From contig CAJNOJ010000021.1 in NCBI GenBank assembly GCA_905250025.1, forward strand, positions 1 through 64,000: 64,000 bases of DNA, written 5' to 3'. Positions 35,755 through 48,447 of this stretch are shown in pieces. The position numbers and the translations under genes are program-made. Within the stretch, counting starts at the first letter, position 1; every line of letters begins with the position of its first letter. Under the pieces are notes generated by a model. It did no database searches, had not been told where the DNA came from, and worked only from the letters and a program-made list of their open reading frames with translations. Source of the DNA: Adineta ricciae. Lineage: Eukaryota; Rotifera; Eurotatoria; Adinetida; Adinetidae.

Positions 35755-37399
35755 TTATTTTGAGCGTAAAACAGGTGTTTGTAAGAGAAGTTCACTATCT
35801 GCTGAAACAATCGGAATATTTCCTGATTTATGATACGAGATCAGATGTTGGATGGAATCAAATTCATAATCTTTCGTACGAATCTAAGGAATCAATCAGA
35901 TAATCAGATGAAATTGGCATTTTTCTTCCTAAAGTACTTACGATGCCTTCCGGATCAACGAGAAGTAAATGTTTAAACTGATCTTTATAACGACCCGAGA
36001 GAATAAATTGGCCCGGAATTTTTGCGCTTTCACGTACGAGAAAATCTCCACTGTTGTGTAATAATAATTCAGCCTAGAGAGAAAAAGAAAGAACCGATTT
36101 AGCCAGAAACGTTCAACACAATTGCATTGGATTAGAATTTACTTCATCACGGCCAATCTTGCCATGAAACCATTTCTCTTTGTACACATCCGGACTTGTC
36201 TGCCCATTCCATTTTCCTAGATGACACAAAGATGTAACCAATTAAAGTTCAGCAGATGTTTGATTTGTAAGTTTTTCTTCAATTCCTAATCGCTCACACA
36301 TTGTCATCACTCAACTTTTCTTTGTTTATATAAACATAATTAAAGAAGAAGAAGAAAAAAAAAGAGTCGGGAAAGTTGATAGATATAGTCGTCCTAAGAC
36401 GGCCATGAACTATTGCACGTAGGAGGAAGGAAAAGAATACATCACTGAACATCAATATAGCCAGGAATATACAAGACATACCCTGTGTTGGTTGATTGTT
36501 GTTTGGAATAGAGCGACTAACATCATCATCGCGTTTCTAAAGAAATTTGAGTCATTTTTTAGGAATAAACAGAGTTAAATCCTACCTTTGAAAGAAACTC
36601 ATCATGTTCGAATGATTTTATCGATCTATTCACAGAAAATAATCTAAAGCTTCAACGACAAAAAGCCTTCCTCCTACCCTTGTTGCTGTTGTGTTTGCAT
36701 GTACTCGTTATATCGTAGTTCAAAAGCTTGGCCAATTGTTGTAATCACATCTAACGATTCATTTTCTTTACAAGAAAGAACATGACATGAACGTTTATTC
36801 ATATTATCTTTTGCCACATAAGCTATATAATCTTTTGTATCCTAAAAAAGAAACTTCAATCAAATTAAACCTACTCGACAATCTTCTTACGTGTTCACCA
36901 GCACTTGCAAAGGAGATTCCTTCCATTTTATGTGAGTAGAATATCTGCGAGTCACTTGAACGTTTCAATACAAGTGAATCAGTATTGATTGTTAACTGAA
37001 CAGGTGTATGACTATGTGTCAGATTAGGTTCGGCTGAAATCATCGATTGTGTTACTGATGGTGATTGTTCAGGCTAGAGGAATGAAATTTGAAAATAATC
37101 AAAATCCTTAATATGTATCATATCATACTCGACGTCGATCTTTGAACGAAATACCAACTGTTGCACAGACCAAACGAATTGAATCTCGAGCCACTCGTGT
37201 ACGACTATCAAAATCCAATGTTTTCATCGAACAAAGAACTTCTACTGATCCGAGATACTAAAAGAGTAAGAAAATAAATTGACTATGACAATCATTCGAT
37301 CTGTATAGGTCCTACCGTAACACTATAGCTGACACCATGACCTGACAAGAGATCTGTATCTGAATGTAACCAACGTGTATCATCGTCCATACTTGTCAT
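35755..37399 (-). CDS. SHC: SHC-type adaptor protein (PTB + SH2)
   Basis: Nine exons: 37316-37399, 37129-37257, 36891-37073, 36678-36841, 36586-36625, 36482-36536, 36143-36216, 35942-36073 and 35755-35883, with every phase closing (329 residues). The N-terminal PTB domain has [57 protein letters not shown] and [16 protein letters not shown]. The C-terminal SH2 has [23 protein letters not shown] with the phosphotyrosine-binding Arg, [16 protein letters not shown] and [11 protein letters not shown]. Shc couples activated receptor tyrosine kinases to Grb2-Ras. The CH1 linker between the domains is short, and I see no clear pair of phosphorylatable YxN motifs in it. Two nearby ATGs (37399, 37390) could start it. 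Confidence 0.95.
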
Positions 37400-38323
37400 T
37401 TTCAATGAAGATAAAACCATTCAAAACACAACAGAAAAGCAAAGATCAAGTTGTAGTCAACAAATGAACTTAAGAGAATGATTGACACTCTAATTTACAT
37501 AGTCTTCCTCCTCGTCGTTTGTGTCGAGAGGGTAACAGAAAGAATGGATGGTCAACATTTTTTCGAGTTAGATATTTGCCGACAATAGATGTCAGACAAT
37601 TCCTGATGTTTATTCTGTTCAACGAGAGGAAAAGACAAAAAACGATCGAGAGAAATAATGAACTACATCCGACGTCAAATGAAGACAAAACATCACGCTA
37701 ATTTTCACGATGACAACTGCTTTGAATTGATCCCGTATCTGATGATTGTCTTCCCACTTAGATGCAACAAAACCCATTGATTTCAATTAACTGAATATAG
37801 ATTGATCCTCAACAGTAATCCTCTCTTGCAAATCCTATCAGTTAGGTTCTTAATGATGGACCACGCATCGTTAGCAGAACGACAATCAAATCCCTATGTT
37901 GATGTTTTTAATGGCATTGTTTCTTACAGATCTTTTTCGCTGTCGTACTTCTATGGGAGGAGGAGGCGCAGGATGGTGATAATGATTTAGTTTCGAAGGA
38001 AGCAAATAAATTACACATTTTCACTTTACATTAATAGAAAAAGGAATTTGAGCGTGAACAATTGACGTCGTTAATAACGAACATGACAGCCGATTGTTCC
38101 CGCAACAGATTCCACTTGCTTTTGGTTATTTATTACTGCTTGAAATTATCTACTCTTGAATAAATTTCCATGCAAAACTTCTGTCTGGGATCTGCTAGAT
38201 ACAAATATATTATTTTGTTAAGTTTTCATCTTTTCGTACATACAAATACACGCACAAAAACAAAGAAATTGTTTCTCTATGCATAAGAATGAGATAGTGA
38301 AAGAGACACTAAAATTTCGGAGT
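37400..38323. other. Spacer between complexin and SHC
   Basis: No supported gene in about 920 bp; likely the SHC promoter and complexin 3' UTR, both on the minus strand. Confidence 0.5.
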
Positions 38324-40385
38324 CTATTTCCATGGTAATTTGAATGGTAATTTTTCCGTGATTGTATTTAATGCATTAGTTGCCATTTTGACTGGATCGA
38401 AGTCTATTAGAAGCATGCGAATAAGAGTGAAATTAAATTCGACTGATATACTTACTATCATCGTCATCTGGCAATGGAATAGGTCCTTTTTTATCGGCTG
38501 TTAATCGTCCTTCGCAAGGCGGTGGAAGTGCACATGCTTCCTCTTTTTTCTTGATATTATACTGAAATAAAAACGAAGAATATCGTGCGAATCAAATCGG
38601 CATAGTTTTATCTGTCAAAAATATAAACTTAAGCCTACTAAAGTATTCTGTTTTCATCATGAAATATCTGCAAGGTAGAATAGGAAAACGAGTTTTCTGA
38701 TTAATCTATTTTGATAGATTGAAACTATCGTGAAATCTTTCTGACATTGTCAATTGTTCGGTCTGAAAATATGCCGTCAGATTCAAATTCAAAACCGACG
38801 TAACGTTTTGCAGACATTTCAGAGGAAGCAGCTTTGATCCGGCAGTTCGATTCTTCTTTTTTTCGAAATAAAATGTTACCTTTTCTCGAATGCCTTGACG
38901 AACTTCTTCTCTTTGTCGTTCCATTTTCGCATATTTCGCATCGCGCTTTTCTTCGGCTTCGCGTCGAGCTTCGGCAACCTAAACATTCAACGAATTTCAG
39001 ATTGGCCAAATTGTAAATTCACGAACAACATTTCACTGATTAATACAAGCGGTGAGTGGCAAATCGAACGTTAGTCAATCTGTTCGTTCTCCTTGACTTA
39101 CCGTGGACTCGATCATACTTTTTCGACGTAAAACATTCGGTGTTGACGAAGGTGATGATGGCGTTGACTTCGCAAATGGTGGTACAAGCGAAAATCGTCG
39201 GGTTAAATTGGGCGCAGGTGTTGAAAGGAACAACGAACTAACATTCAATTTGTCCATGTTCCTCGTTGTGAGGACAGAATCTTTAGGTTTTCAAAAGAAA
39301 ATATTAGTCGAACTAATGAAGATGATAGAGTACGAGACGATAAGAAATATATGCTTATGGTAGAAAAGAAGAGAATGTCATTCCATTCATTGAGCGTTCA
39401 CTTAAAAAAGAGGAGAAGAAAGAGAGACTGTGAAGAAAACATCAAAGAAAAGAGAGAATTAGACAGGAGGAAAAGAAGGCGGAAAGTCAAAACAAAAATA
39501 CTTAAGACTCATATAATTTGATATCAGAGCTGATCATTGCAAGTACACGATCCGTCCAGGACGAATAATGCGTGCGCTCTCAAGAATCCAACTAACGAAT
39601 GGATAATTAGTAAACGGAATCGTTGGCCATTCAATCGAGTAACAAACAATGTTGAAAGGTTTTCCATAATGACTTGTATGTGAATACAGATGGGAAATAT
39701 GAGAAGAAAAAGAAAAGACGCACATAGAAAAAGACCTTTCTTCTTGTTTTCTCTATCTTTTCAAGACGAAAATGTGAATTATTAAAGATATCTTTTGACA
39801 ATCATGATAATAGAATTGATGATGACAAATAACGCACAACTAGTTATATACAACGAGAGATAGGTTTGGTTTACCTCAGGATCTTCTTCTTCATTGGCAC
39901 CTTCTTTTTTCTCGCCATCGCCACCAGTCAACTCTAGAAGCAACAAAGCAAAACATACAGTTTTATTTTTAATCATCGTACGCTCCGAAGAAAGAAATTT
40001 TCTGCCTTTGTTCATTTATTTAGACGAACGAACATTATCGAACTCTTAGCTGCAAGCAAATTGACATTGTAGTAGAATGGCGACGAGAACCGCTAATCCA
40101 ATTAAACCAACGATTCTATCGACCATCCTAACAATGACTTCGAACAGCAAAATAACATCATATCGAAGTTGTATGTCGTGTTTTTTTATTTCCTGTTCTA
40201 TAGTATATTGGAATTTCAATATGTCAGATACAGATCGATAGGCACACCAGTCAACCAATTCTAATTGAATTGCACTCGCGAGAACGATTGCTTTTCTTTT
40301 CTTTTATTTTTCTGTTTACAATCATCTTACCTTTGACTTTATCCAGTTGGGAACCCATCATTTGTTTCATGATAAATGATGCCAT
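38324..40385 (-). CDS. CPLX: Complexin
   Basis: Five exons of the main form: 40331-40385, 39875-39933, 38880-38978, 38457-38561 (starting at 38456) and 38324-38403, total 132 residues, the usual size. N-terminus MASFIMKQMMGSQLDKVKEL, an acidic accessory region, then the SNARE-binding central helix (RDAKYAKMERQREEVRQGIR, EKYNIKKKEE) and a C-terminus ending FKLPWK without a CAAX box. Complexins bind assembled SNARE bundles and clamp and promote synaptic vesicle fusion, so this gene should be neuronal. The first intron is ~400 bp and the second ~900 bp; the second contains an alternative first exon. Phases are 1, 0, 0 and 1. Confidence 0.95.
39102..39257 (-). CDS. CPLX: Alternative first coding exon of complexin
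   Basis: A 52-codon open exon begins with ATG at 39257 and ends in phase 0 at a consensus donor (ACG|GTAAGT), inside the second intron of complexin. It splices in frame to the SNARE-binding exon at 38978 exactly as the acidic exon does. It encodes a Ser/Pro-rich, basic sequence (MDKLNVSSLFLSTPAPN ... SSPSSTPNVLRRKSM) that would replace the normal N-terminal and accessory regions. Inferred from sequence only. Confidence 0.55.
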
Positions 40386-41926
40386 GATGAATTGAAAATT
40401 ATGTACAGATCTATAAACAAAATATATATTAATAAAGAACTAGAAAAAGAAAATCTACAAGATAAAAGTATCAACTAAAGCTGCTCCGACAGATGTAAGC
40501 AGTGACAAAAATTCTGTTCACTCAGAATATTAACCTTTTTTTTTTCTTTCGTCATATTTTCCTTCTGTTTCTTTCCTTTTTTTTTTCTTGCTTCCCTCTC
40601 CTGTTCTTCGCTCCTCGCTATAAATTTCCCATCGCCGTCGAGTCGGCAACGTATGCCTTTTGCACTTGTTTTTTTCATTTCAATGTCTTTTGGGTAAAGA
40701 ACTATCTTATTCTACTTTACTTCTCATCGCACTCGACTATCAACAATACATTACTATTAATATGAGAAAAGCATTCTTTTTTGTGATCATCGTAATGAAA
40801 AAAGGAAATAGTAACCATAGAAAGAAATCTATAGTAGAGACGACGATGAAGCAAAGAAGAAGAAGAAGAAGAAAACGTTTAGAACTAGTGGCACTAGTAA
40901 TTTTTTTTCCGTACTTGTGAATGTGTATGTAAGCCTTCCTTGTCGTCTTATTTGTTATAGGGGAAACTAGGATGTTTTTCTTTCTAATCTTCTTGTGTGT
41001 TGTATATAATCAATTAAAAATATGATCAGAAGAAGAAAAAAAAAGGAAGCTAGTCTTTCGGATCGATTTAATAGGAGCTGTCAGCAGTAGGCGAACGAAG
41101 AATGAGATGTTCTTTCATTGACTGAGATAGCTGTAACTCGTAGAAATGAAACAATCTAGGAGCCCATGTTCAAAAAGGAAATGTTATAGAGAACGAATCA
41201 TGTGCTGAACGACGAGAGTCGATCAAGCGATGAGATAGTTAGGAAGAGAAAAACGCTGAGAAAAAGGAGAAAAAGAAGAGAAGAAGCAGGAACTGAAAAA
41301 CCATTGATTGGCGTACGTCAGGTTACGAATGTCTCTCATCTAAACATAGAGGTCCTTGCTTCTCATCCAAATCCATCAATTAATTAAGAAAAATCTTTGA
41401 CAGACCGATATCAACAACTGAAAATTAGAGAAAGAAGTTTGTTATATATATTTATCTTCACTAGATTCTGTCCGTAGAGAAATAGCTAAATGAACTTGAT
41501 CTCGAAAGTTTCTTCCTTCTCCTTCTTTTTTTTTCTTCTTTCTAAGCGATTGTCTGATCGATAGAAATCAGTTGCACAGGAGAAGAAGAAAATGGTGTGA
41601 AAGAAATGCTCTGTCGTCCTTTGCAACTCCATTTTTTCTTCTTCAATTCTCTCGTTTTTCGCTACATCAACCGAATGCAATGTCATTGTTGTCGTTGACA
41701 ATACTGCAACTATTTGAAAAATCAAAAAGATTTTCTCGTCTTGTTGCATGCGTTCAGATTCAATACTTCCATATCAATCACGACGTGCTCAAGAAAATGG
41801 TCAAGTAGAAAAAGATTCTGTTTATGTATATATATATTTCGTGATGATCAGTCATAGTAGAAAATAAATAAATAAAGCTTTCATTTTGCAAATATTAACA
41901 TCGACCGCGAATGAGGAATCGATGAA
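40386..41926. other. Spacer upstream of complexin
   Basis: About 1.5 kb with poly-T and AGAAG tracts. Open frames are low-complexity. No gene seen; likely the complexin promoter region and CIMIP1 3' flank. Confidence 0.5.
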
Positions 41927-42605
41927 TTAATCAAAACCTTCAATAGGCCATTTAAATTTTTTATGCAATGATTCTTGTCCGCGAGTGTATTTGCCGAACT
42001 TTTCCAACGTGCATTTCTTGTCCGATGTTCGCCAGCCGATCTCGTTACTTGTCGTCGTTGGTATGGGCCGAGGCGATGGATGAACAGTGACATGTTGTTG
42101 AGGTAATTCGTTCGGATTTTCTTTCGGTTTGACCAACGACGGATCAGTGCGAGCTAATAGCGCTCTGGGCGATCGTTTAGGATCGTATGCTGCAACCTGT
42201 GAAATATTAACGAACAATAATGATTATAGAGAAAGAAAAAACAAGGAAATATGCCTGAGGTTGAAGACTATTGAGAAAACCCCATTTGTCATCGTGAGTT
42301 TTTTGTGCATAATCAATTTTCGATATATGATCTTTCCTTGAAAATACATGCAAGTAATCAAAGGAACAAATCAGACANAAAAAACAAGGAAATATGCCTG
42401 AGGTTGAAGACTATTGAGAAAACCCCATTTGTCATCGTGAGTTTTTTGTGCATAATCAATTTTCGATATATGATCTTTCCTTGAAAATACATGCAAGTAA
42501 TCAAAGGAACAAATCAGACATAGTTAACTTATTTTACCAGATCATATCTTTGACCACGTAGGACTTTTTATCGTTGTACTGATCAGTTTTTGTGGATGTT
42601 GCCAT
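41927..42605 (-). CDS. CIMIP1: Ciliary microtubule inner protein 1 (C20orf85/LLC1 family)
   Basis: Three exons, 42538-42605, 42398-42479 (or the identical 42255-42336) and 41927-42196, give 139 residues; the human protein has 137. Matching features are DKWGFLNS in exon 2 and, in exon 3, VHPSPRPIPTTTSNEIGWRT and a C-terminus HKKFKWPIEGFD. The family lies inside the doublet microtubules of motile cilia. Exon 2 is present twice because the assembly repeats 142 bp around an N; only one copy keeps the frame. Exon 2 appears to end in a GC donor (CAG|GCATAT) rather than GT. Rotifer-like animals have abundant motile cilia, which fits. Confidence 0.8.
42236..42520. repeat. Exact 142-bp direct duplication around an N (assembly artefact)
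   Basis: 42236-42377 and 42379-42520 are identical, separated by a single undetermined base at 42378. Both contain exon 2 of CIMIP1. Using both exons would break the frame, so this is best read as an unmerged overlap at a scaffold join, not a biological duplication. Confidence 0.9.
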
Positions 42606-43227
42606 TCTTTTGCGTAGTAAGAATAACAGTGAAATCGATGTGAAATGCAACAAGAACAAAAAGAAAAGTGAAAGAAAGCAAAGGAGAAGAAAAGAAATCT
42701 GATCGAAGAGAAATGGAGTATGTCAACAGAACAATAACAATGCTTGGAATACTATAAGCTCCATTTTAAACGGTGAAAGTGAATGAAATGATTACAAGAG
42801 CAAAAAGAAATTAAAAGAAACAACAGAAGATTTCAGGCCATCTGATTAACTTCTGGTTGTGTCAATCATGCCAGCACATGTATGAACGATGACGCAGATT
42901 TCCAATCATTCAGATTCTGATCACTAACGTCAATCATTTCCATACTGTTGTCTATAGACATAACTGACATCGAGAAAAAAAGAAGCGAGCATAAATTTTA
43001 ATGTTTTAACAGTGCCATTAAGATTCCCGTCAGCATAGCTTGACAGTTTTCGATTTGTCTTCTAGTCGTTACGGCTTCCGTCTTCATTGATCTTAACAAA
43101 TCATTGAAGGAAAAAAAATGAGAAGAAAAGAAAATGCATAACAAGAAAGAATTCCTAAGATAAATCGGATTGTTATTTCAGTCATAGTCGACAACAGCTA
43201 TTAGTTGAACAGAAAAAGCGTCTTCGA
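42606..43227. other. Divergent spacer between CIMIP1 and GCH1
   Basis: No gene. A strong acceptor-like TTGTTATTTCAG ends near 43180, about 48 nt before the GCH1 ATG, suggesting a spliced 5' UTR or a trans-splice site. Confidence 0.5.
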
Positions 43228-44454
43228 ATGGCACTGGAACAATCCGATGATGATATTTTCCTTGATTCACCCACGAGTAAACAGCATCGATTCTTTCCTT
43301 CTTCACCCAAAGCATTACCTATGAAACGAAATCAGGACTCATCATGTTTGAGACGATTTTTCGGCTTCATAAGAAAGATTGTTTTTCTTTTGTGTTGTAC
43401 TAGGCGATACAGTTTCTCCATTGACACGACAAATGAAATCATCTTCATTTTCAACGCAAGAATATGGCGATCATGAGCGACATACGTCACTGCGTCGGCG
43501 ACCAAGCGTACTCGATGAAAAAGCTTTACGTGAGGCAGATACCAAGTTAGTACGTGACCAACGCATACAAGCAATAACTCGAAGCTATCAAGTAGTTCTT
43601 GAAAGTATCGGAGAAGATCCAACTCGACAAGGTCAGATATTTATTTGTCTTGGATCTCTTCCTAGTGGAATGACTTCACTTCTAGGTCTTCTGAAAACAC
43701 CAAAACGTGCCGCTGAAGTCTGTAGACAATGCTAATCTATCGAAAGAAAGTAGCCAATTTATTTTAGGCATTAGTCTTTTTTACGAAGGGTTATGAACAA
43801 ACAATTCGAGATGTGGTTAGCGATGCCATATTCGATGAAGATTGCGAAAACATGGTTGTTGTCAAAGAAATCGATATCTATTCACTCTGCGAACATCATA
43901 TGTAGGGAATCGAATATTTCTCTTTCACCAATATCGAACAATTTTGTTCTCCTTTAGGGTACCTTTTTTTGGTAAAGTCTCCGTTGGTTATTTACCCAAT
44001 AAACGAGTCCTGGGTCTGAGTAAAATTGCTAGGTAAGTATGCATTGGTTTCTATATATGAGCTACGTAGGAAAGTGGTGTAATTTTAGAATTGTTGAAGT
44101 CTTTAGTCGACGATTACAAGGTATGTTAAACACAAAAGAAAGACAAGCTCTTCGACCGTTCATATTCTAGTGCAAGAACGATTGACACGACAAATCGCAG
44201 AAGCCATTGCCGAAGCAATTGAGCCAAGAGGTGTCGCTGTTATTGTTGAATGTCTGTAAGTTCAAAGCCGAATCACACATCTTCAGAAAATGCACCGCGA
44301 AAGTTTGTTTCTGCTTAGACACATGTGTATGATCATGCGAGGTGCACAAAAGGTTAACTCCCGAACAACAACATCGGCTATGCTTGGCGTTTTCCGTGAA
44401 GATCCCAAGACACGAGAAGAATTTTTAACTCTCGGCCGAATCAATCCATTTTAA
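43228..44454 (+). CDS. GCH1: GTP cyclohydrolase I
   Basis: Eight exons: 43228-43345, 43404-43631, 43686-43717, 43768-43901, 43958-44032, 44089-44120, 44171-44255 and 44319-44454, giving 279 residues. The N-terminal ~100 residues are Ser/Arg-rich, as in animal enzymes. The catalytic domain has [13 protein letters not shown], the zinc ligands in SLCEHHMVPF and [42 protein letters not shown] and the end [16 protein letters not shown]. It makes dihydroneopterin triphosphate from GTP, the committed step to tetrahydrobiopterin, the cofactor of aromatic amino acid hydroxylases. The first intron uses an unusual GTTTGA donor; the rest are consensus. Confidence 0.95.
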
Positions 44455-44872
44455 TTGAAAAGTTTTTCTTTTGTAATCTACTAGCTATATCATTCGAAAT
44501 ACATGTCATAAGTAAACTAGAGATGTCGAGTTGTTCTTCATCGATAATTTGACAATCAAGGTCATATTCACTTCTGTGCCCAATGACGCAGAGAATTGTT
44601 TTTCACAAATGCATGTACCTATCTAATAATCATCTATAATTAGCCTATCAATATTTGCATCAACTATCGATATACCACAATAATATGATAAAATTGAAAA
44701 ACAGAAGATGATTAGCATTGAAAAGATCTCTTTGGAGAGATTTGTTAATGTTTCAGCGTATAGAGTATACTTTGTATTTGAGATATTTCGAACTACAGAT
44801 ACTAGAACATGCAGAAAAACAAAAGCAAACGAAAAGAATTTGTATGTCATCGAGAATCCATTCTTTCTTTTT
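44455..44872. other. 3' flank between convergent GCH1 and Sp genes
   Basis: About 420 bp, AT-rich, no gene seen. Confidence 0.5.
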
Positions 44873-46455
44873 TCAATCTCTCATTCTCGGTTCGGTTTTG
44901 ATATCAGTTGATAAAAATCTCTCTTGATTCATGTGATGATACATTTGATGATGATGATGGTGATGATGATTTTCTTGTGTATCTGATTCAGTACTTCGTG
45001 ATTGATGATCTTCATTAATACTATTGTTGTTGTTATTATTGTTATGGGTTTTAATCTAAACACAGAAGGATTTTCCAAAAAAACAAACAATTCCCCGTGA
45101 AAGAAATACATACGTGTTTACTGAGATGATCACTTCTCATAAAGCGTTTGCCACATATTTGACAGGCGAATCTTTTTTCACCTAAACAAGGAAACACATG
45201 TTTTTCGTTTCGATCAAAGACGAAAAGATAGTGAGTGGGCGTGTGCCATGATAAACATCTCTCTATGCGTACATTCGAAGTTAATTATCGTGCATTCTTC
45301 CGATTAGTCTTCTCTAGGGGTGGACAAGATAAATCGTCAAGCACTTCATTCATTTTTTATAATGTAGTGAAGATGAGCAAATGATCATGTGTCAAAATTT
45401 GATACCTGTATGTGTTCGAGCATGTCGTTGTAGTTCATCACTACGAGTGAATCGTTTGCCGCAAAATAACCATGTACACACAAATGGCCGTTCACCTTGA
45501 TTAACATACAAAAATGAGAAAAGATTTCCTTGATGGATGACAATTACCTGTGTGCCAACGTAAATGTGCTTTGAGATGCGATGTCTTGTTGTATTCTTTG
45601 CCACAGCCGGGAATATGACAGCTGTGGATGTTTCTTTTACGTACATTGGACCCGGTAATATAACCTAAACGATCAGCTTCTCGGCAATTGGGACAATCAC
45701 ATTGAGCACGACTTGTTTTTGGTTTCTTTATTGAACTGTTCGAATTTGTATTGTTTGCATTGCTATTGTTATTGTTGTTGTTGTTGTTTGTCGACGATTG
45801 AGTGGTGGTGGTGGTGGTAGATGGAGAAGATGATGTGTGCGATGAGACAATCGATGGATAAAATAACCGAAATTCAGATCGGTAAGAATCATTATAGGGA
45901 TGATTGGCGGAGAGAAAATCATTGTAATGTGTTGCTTGGACATGTGAAGGATATTGAACATTAGCTGGAGTGGAAAATAATGATGGAGACGGAGGTGCCT
46001 GTTGGTCATTATGATTGAGAATAGGCGGAGTTTGACCGGCTGTAAACCATGAATGATGATGATGAATATCCATCCAAGTCGGTGGTGACGAGACCGATGT
46101 TGACGAATTTTCTTTCAAATGTCCATTGGCAGTTAAGAATGAATGATCGTATGGATTGATACGTGTGAACGACGATGCGATATCAGGATCGGGATAGATG
46201 GATGGACTTGGAATGGACTTCTTCCAAGCGTAAAAGCCTGTTTTTGTCGGCGATAAAGGTGGACTAGAATTGCTTGATTGAATTTTATTACATTGTGCAG
46301 CTAGCATAGCCAATGGATTGATATTGGTCATTGTTAAATCCTTTCCAAAATAGAACAGAAACAATGACACAATCTTTTCCTCGACACACACACAAAACTC
46401 GCTAATACATTCAGACTAGTTTGTAACGTACCGACATGTTATTTGTTGTTGCCAT
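44873..46455 (-). CDS. Sp-family (Sp5-9/buttonhead-like) zinc-finger transcription factor
   Basis: Exons 46432-46455, 45548-46340, 45406-45495, 45114-45181 and 44873-45055 give 385 residues. Near the N-terminus is the Sp-box-like [13 protein letters not shown] and [17 protein letters not shown] Ser/Thr/Asn-rich region with poly-Asn follows, then the buttonhead box [11 protein letters not shown] and three C2H2 fingers: [39 protein letters not shown] and [20 protein letters not shown]. The KTSHLKA, RSDELQR and RSDHLSK helices read GC/GT boxes. The tail has poly-Asn and poly-His runs. The tiny first exon (MATTNNMS) fits in phase but is less certain; translation could start at 46331. Sp6-9 members pattern limbs and nervous tissue in other animals. 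Confidence 0.92.
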
Positions 46456-48447
46456 GAAATTTGAGCTGCACTATATGTCATAGACAATTATGAAACAGTT
46501 TCTAGAGAACAAAAAGACAAGAAATTAGACGTTTTTATGTCATGTAATCAATGAGTAGGATATGTGAATCTTTGAAGATAAAATAGAGAGCTCCACCCCG
46601 AAACTACTGACTTCGAAGTAGGTTGATCGTGATAATTAGATGGGACAAACGAGATGAATGACATACGAACATATAATTTTGTTTTCTTTTCAAACCGGAA
46701 GAGAGAAAATTTTCTTTTTTCATTGGTTCTCTTAAAAAAGAAGAAAATTCTTTGTTTGACCTCGCCAAGGAAAGAGAGAGAGGGAGAGCATGCACACGAA
46801 AGAGAAGGAGAAACACACAAAATATTTTATTGGATACTAAACGAAACGAAAGACGATTGGTTTAAATGACGATACACCTGTTTTCTTCCAGCAGAAAATA
46901 TCCAATTGCCTCCTGTAGTGAAATAATCAAAGAGACTCACAACATATGGAAGATTCAAACTTTCAAGAGTTTAATTTACCACTTGATCAATACTTAACGA
47001 GAAAAGAAAAGAAACCGATTGCGAACCTTTGGCTTGCCATTAAGTTAACATATATCTTCTCATCTTCGATGTCGTTATTAATCGATCGATGTCCCTGTTT
47101 ACTTTATTGAGGACATTGGCAAAATTGAACTAAGACGACGACTATCTTATCATTTGATTTCGCTCGTTTCTTTGCTCATCAACATACCAATTCACCCACC
47201 TATGGTGAGGTGTGAAGCAGATTTAACCGGAAAACATCGGTAGTCAGCAGTCGTCCGAGTTTGTTTTAATTTAGGAAAAGAAAAAAAAGGATAAGCGCGA
47301 CGTTTTCTTTTTGATGATTATGTTGCGATAACAAACACATCTTCGAGCCTCCTGGCACATTCATTTCGTTTATCGAATCAACTTAGAGATCAATCTTGTC
47401 AGAAATATGAGATGAACTGTCGCGAAAAAAGATCGAATCTAATTCATCTACTCAATATGCCGATGAAGTAGAGAAGAAAGAAAAGGTAGTTTAATTCGAT
47501 TAATAGAAGTCGCCATGGTGTGCAACTGACTTTGTATAGACCGACTAATTACATGCACGAGGGAGAGCGAATTATCGATGTTGGAATTCGTCATTTTGTT
47601 TCTCCCGGATATTTGACTGTAATATGAAAGCAACAACGAATCTGATTCCATTCATCTATGTAAAGATCAATGCATTGACACTTTCAGTTGCATGGAAAAA
47701 CGATCTTCATTCACACTTGACCAGTGAGAAAACAACTCAGTGCACCTGTAAATGAAACAAATTCGTGTCATTTTGACGCCATCTAACTAATCAGTGAGTT
47801 TGGATGATCGTCGTTTTCCGGTATTTATCGATGAGAATAGCTGACATGATGAGTTTCCTTTTCACATTCGAATGAAATAGTTAATAATAGTCGTCGTATG
47901 TCGAAGATTTCTCCATGCTTTTAGTCTGCAATTGTAACTGTCAAACAATTTTGGAAAATGGTGACTTCCGTTAGTTGCTTTTTGCTGAACGCTTCCTACT
48001 AATCATCAAGACTTTTTCTTGTCTCTATCGAAAGTATAGAATAACATTCGAGAAATGAGTCTGACCTGGATGAAATGATTATGTCATTATGGTTTTCTTT
48101 TTCTGTTGTCTACCTTATAATTATATTACCTCTATCATTATGTTCTTATCAATAAATACGATCGCTTTTTTGTTGTCATATTGATTGAAATTTGCTAGCA
48201 GAGGGAAAACGAGCGAGTGAGAGAGAGAGAGAATGTCACGTTTGTCTTTCTTATCGAATAAACGAAACATTTTCCGATAGCAAATGAGAAAATAATGTTC
48301 GGTGAGGAGAAAAGTTAAGAGATCAAATTATAGGTAACGATGTGTAAGTAATTTAAAAGCAGCACAGTTATCATTCAATGCAGAAGCTTTGTCATTTAAC
48401 GAAAAAATGATTTATTTCAATAATCTTCTTTGAAAAGCAAAACTATT
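46456..48447. other. Long spacer between Sp gene and nuclear receptor
   Basis: About 2 kb without a supported gene; open frames are short and low-complexity. It lies just upstream of the Sp first exon and may hold its control elements. Confidence 0.5.

Noticed and set aside
42236..42520. Biological exon duplication in CIMIP1
   Set aside because: Copies are identical, meet at an N and would break the frame together; an assembly error is simpler.
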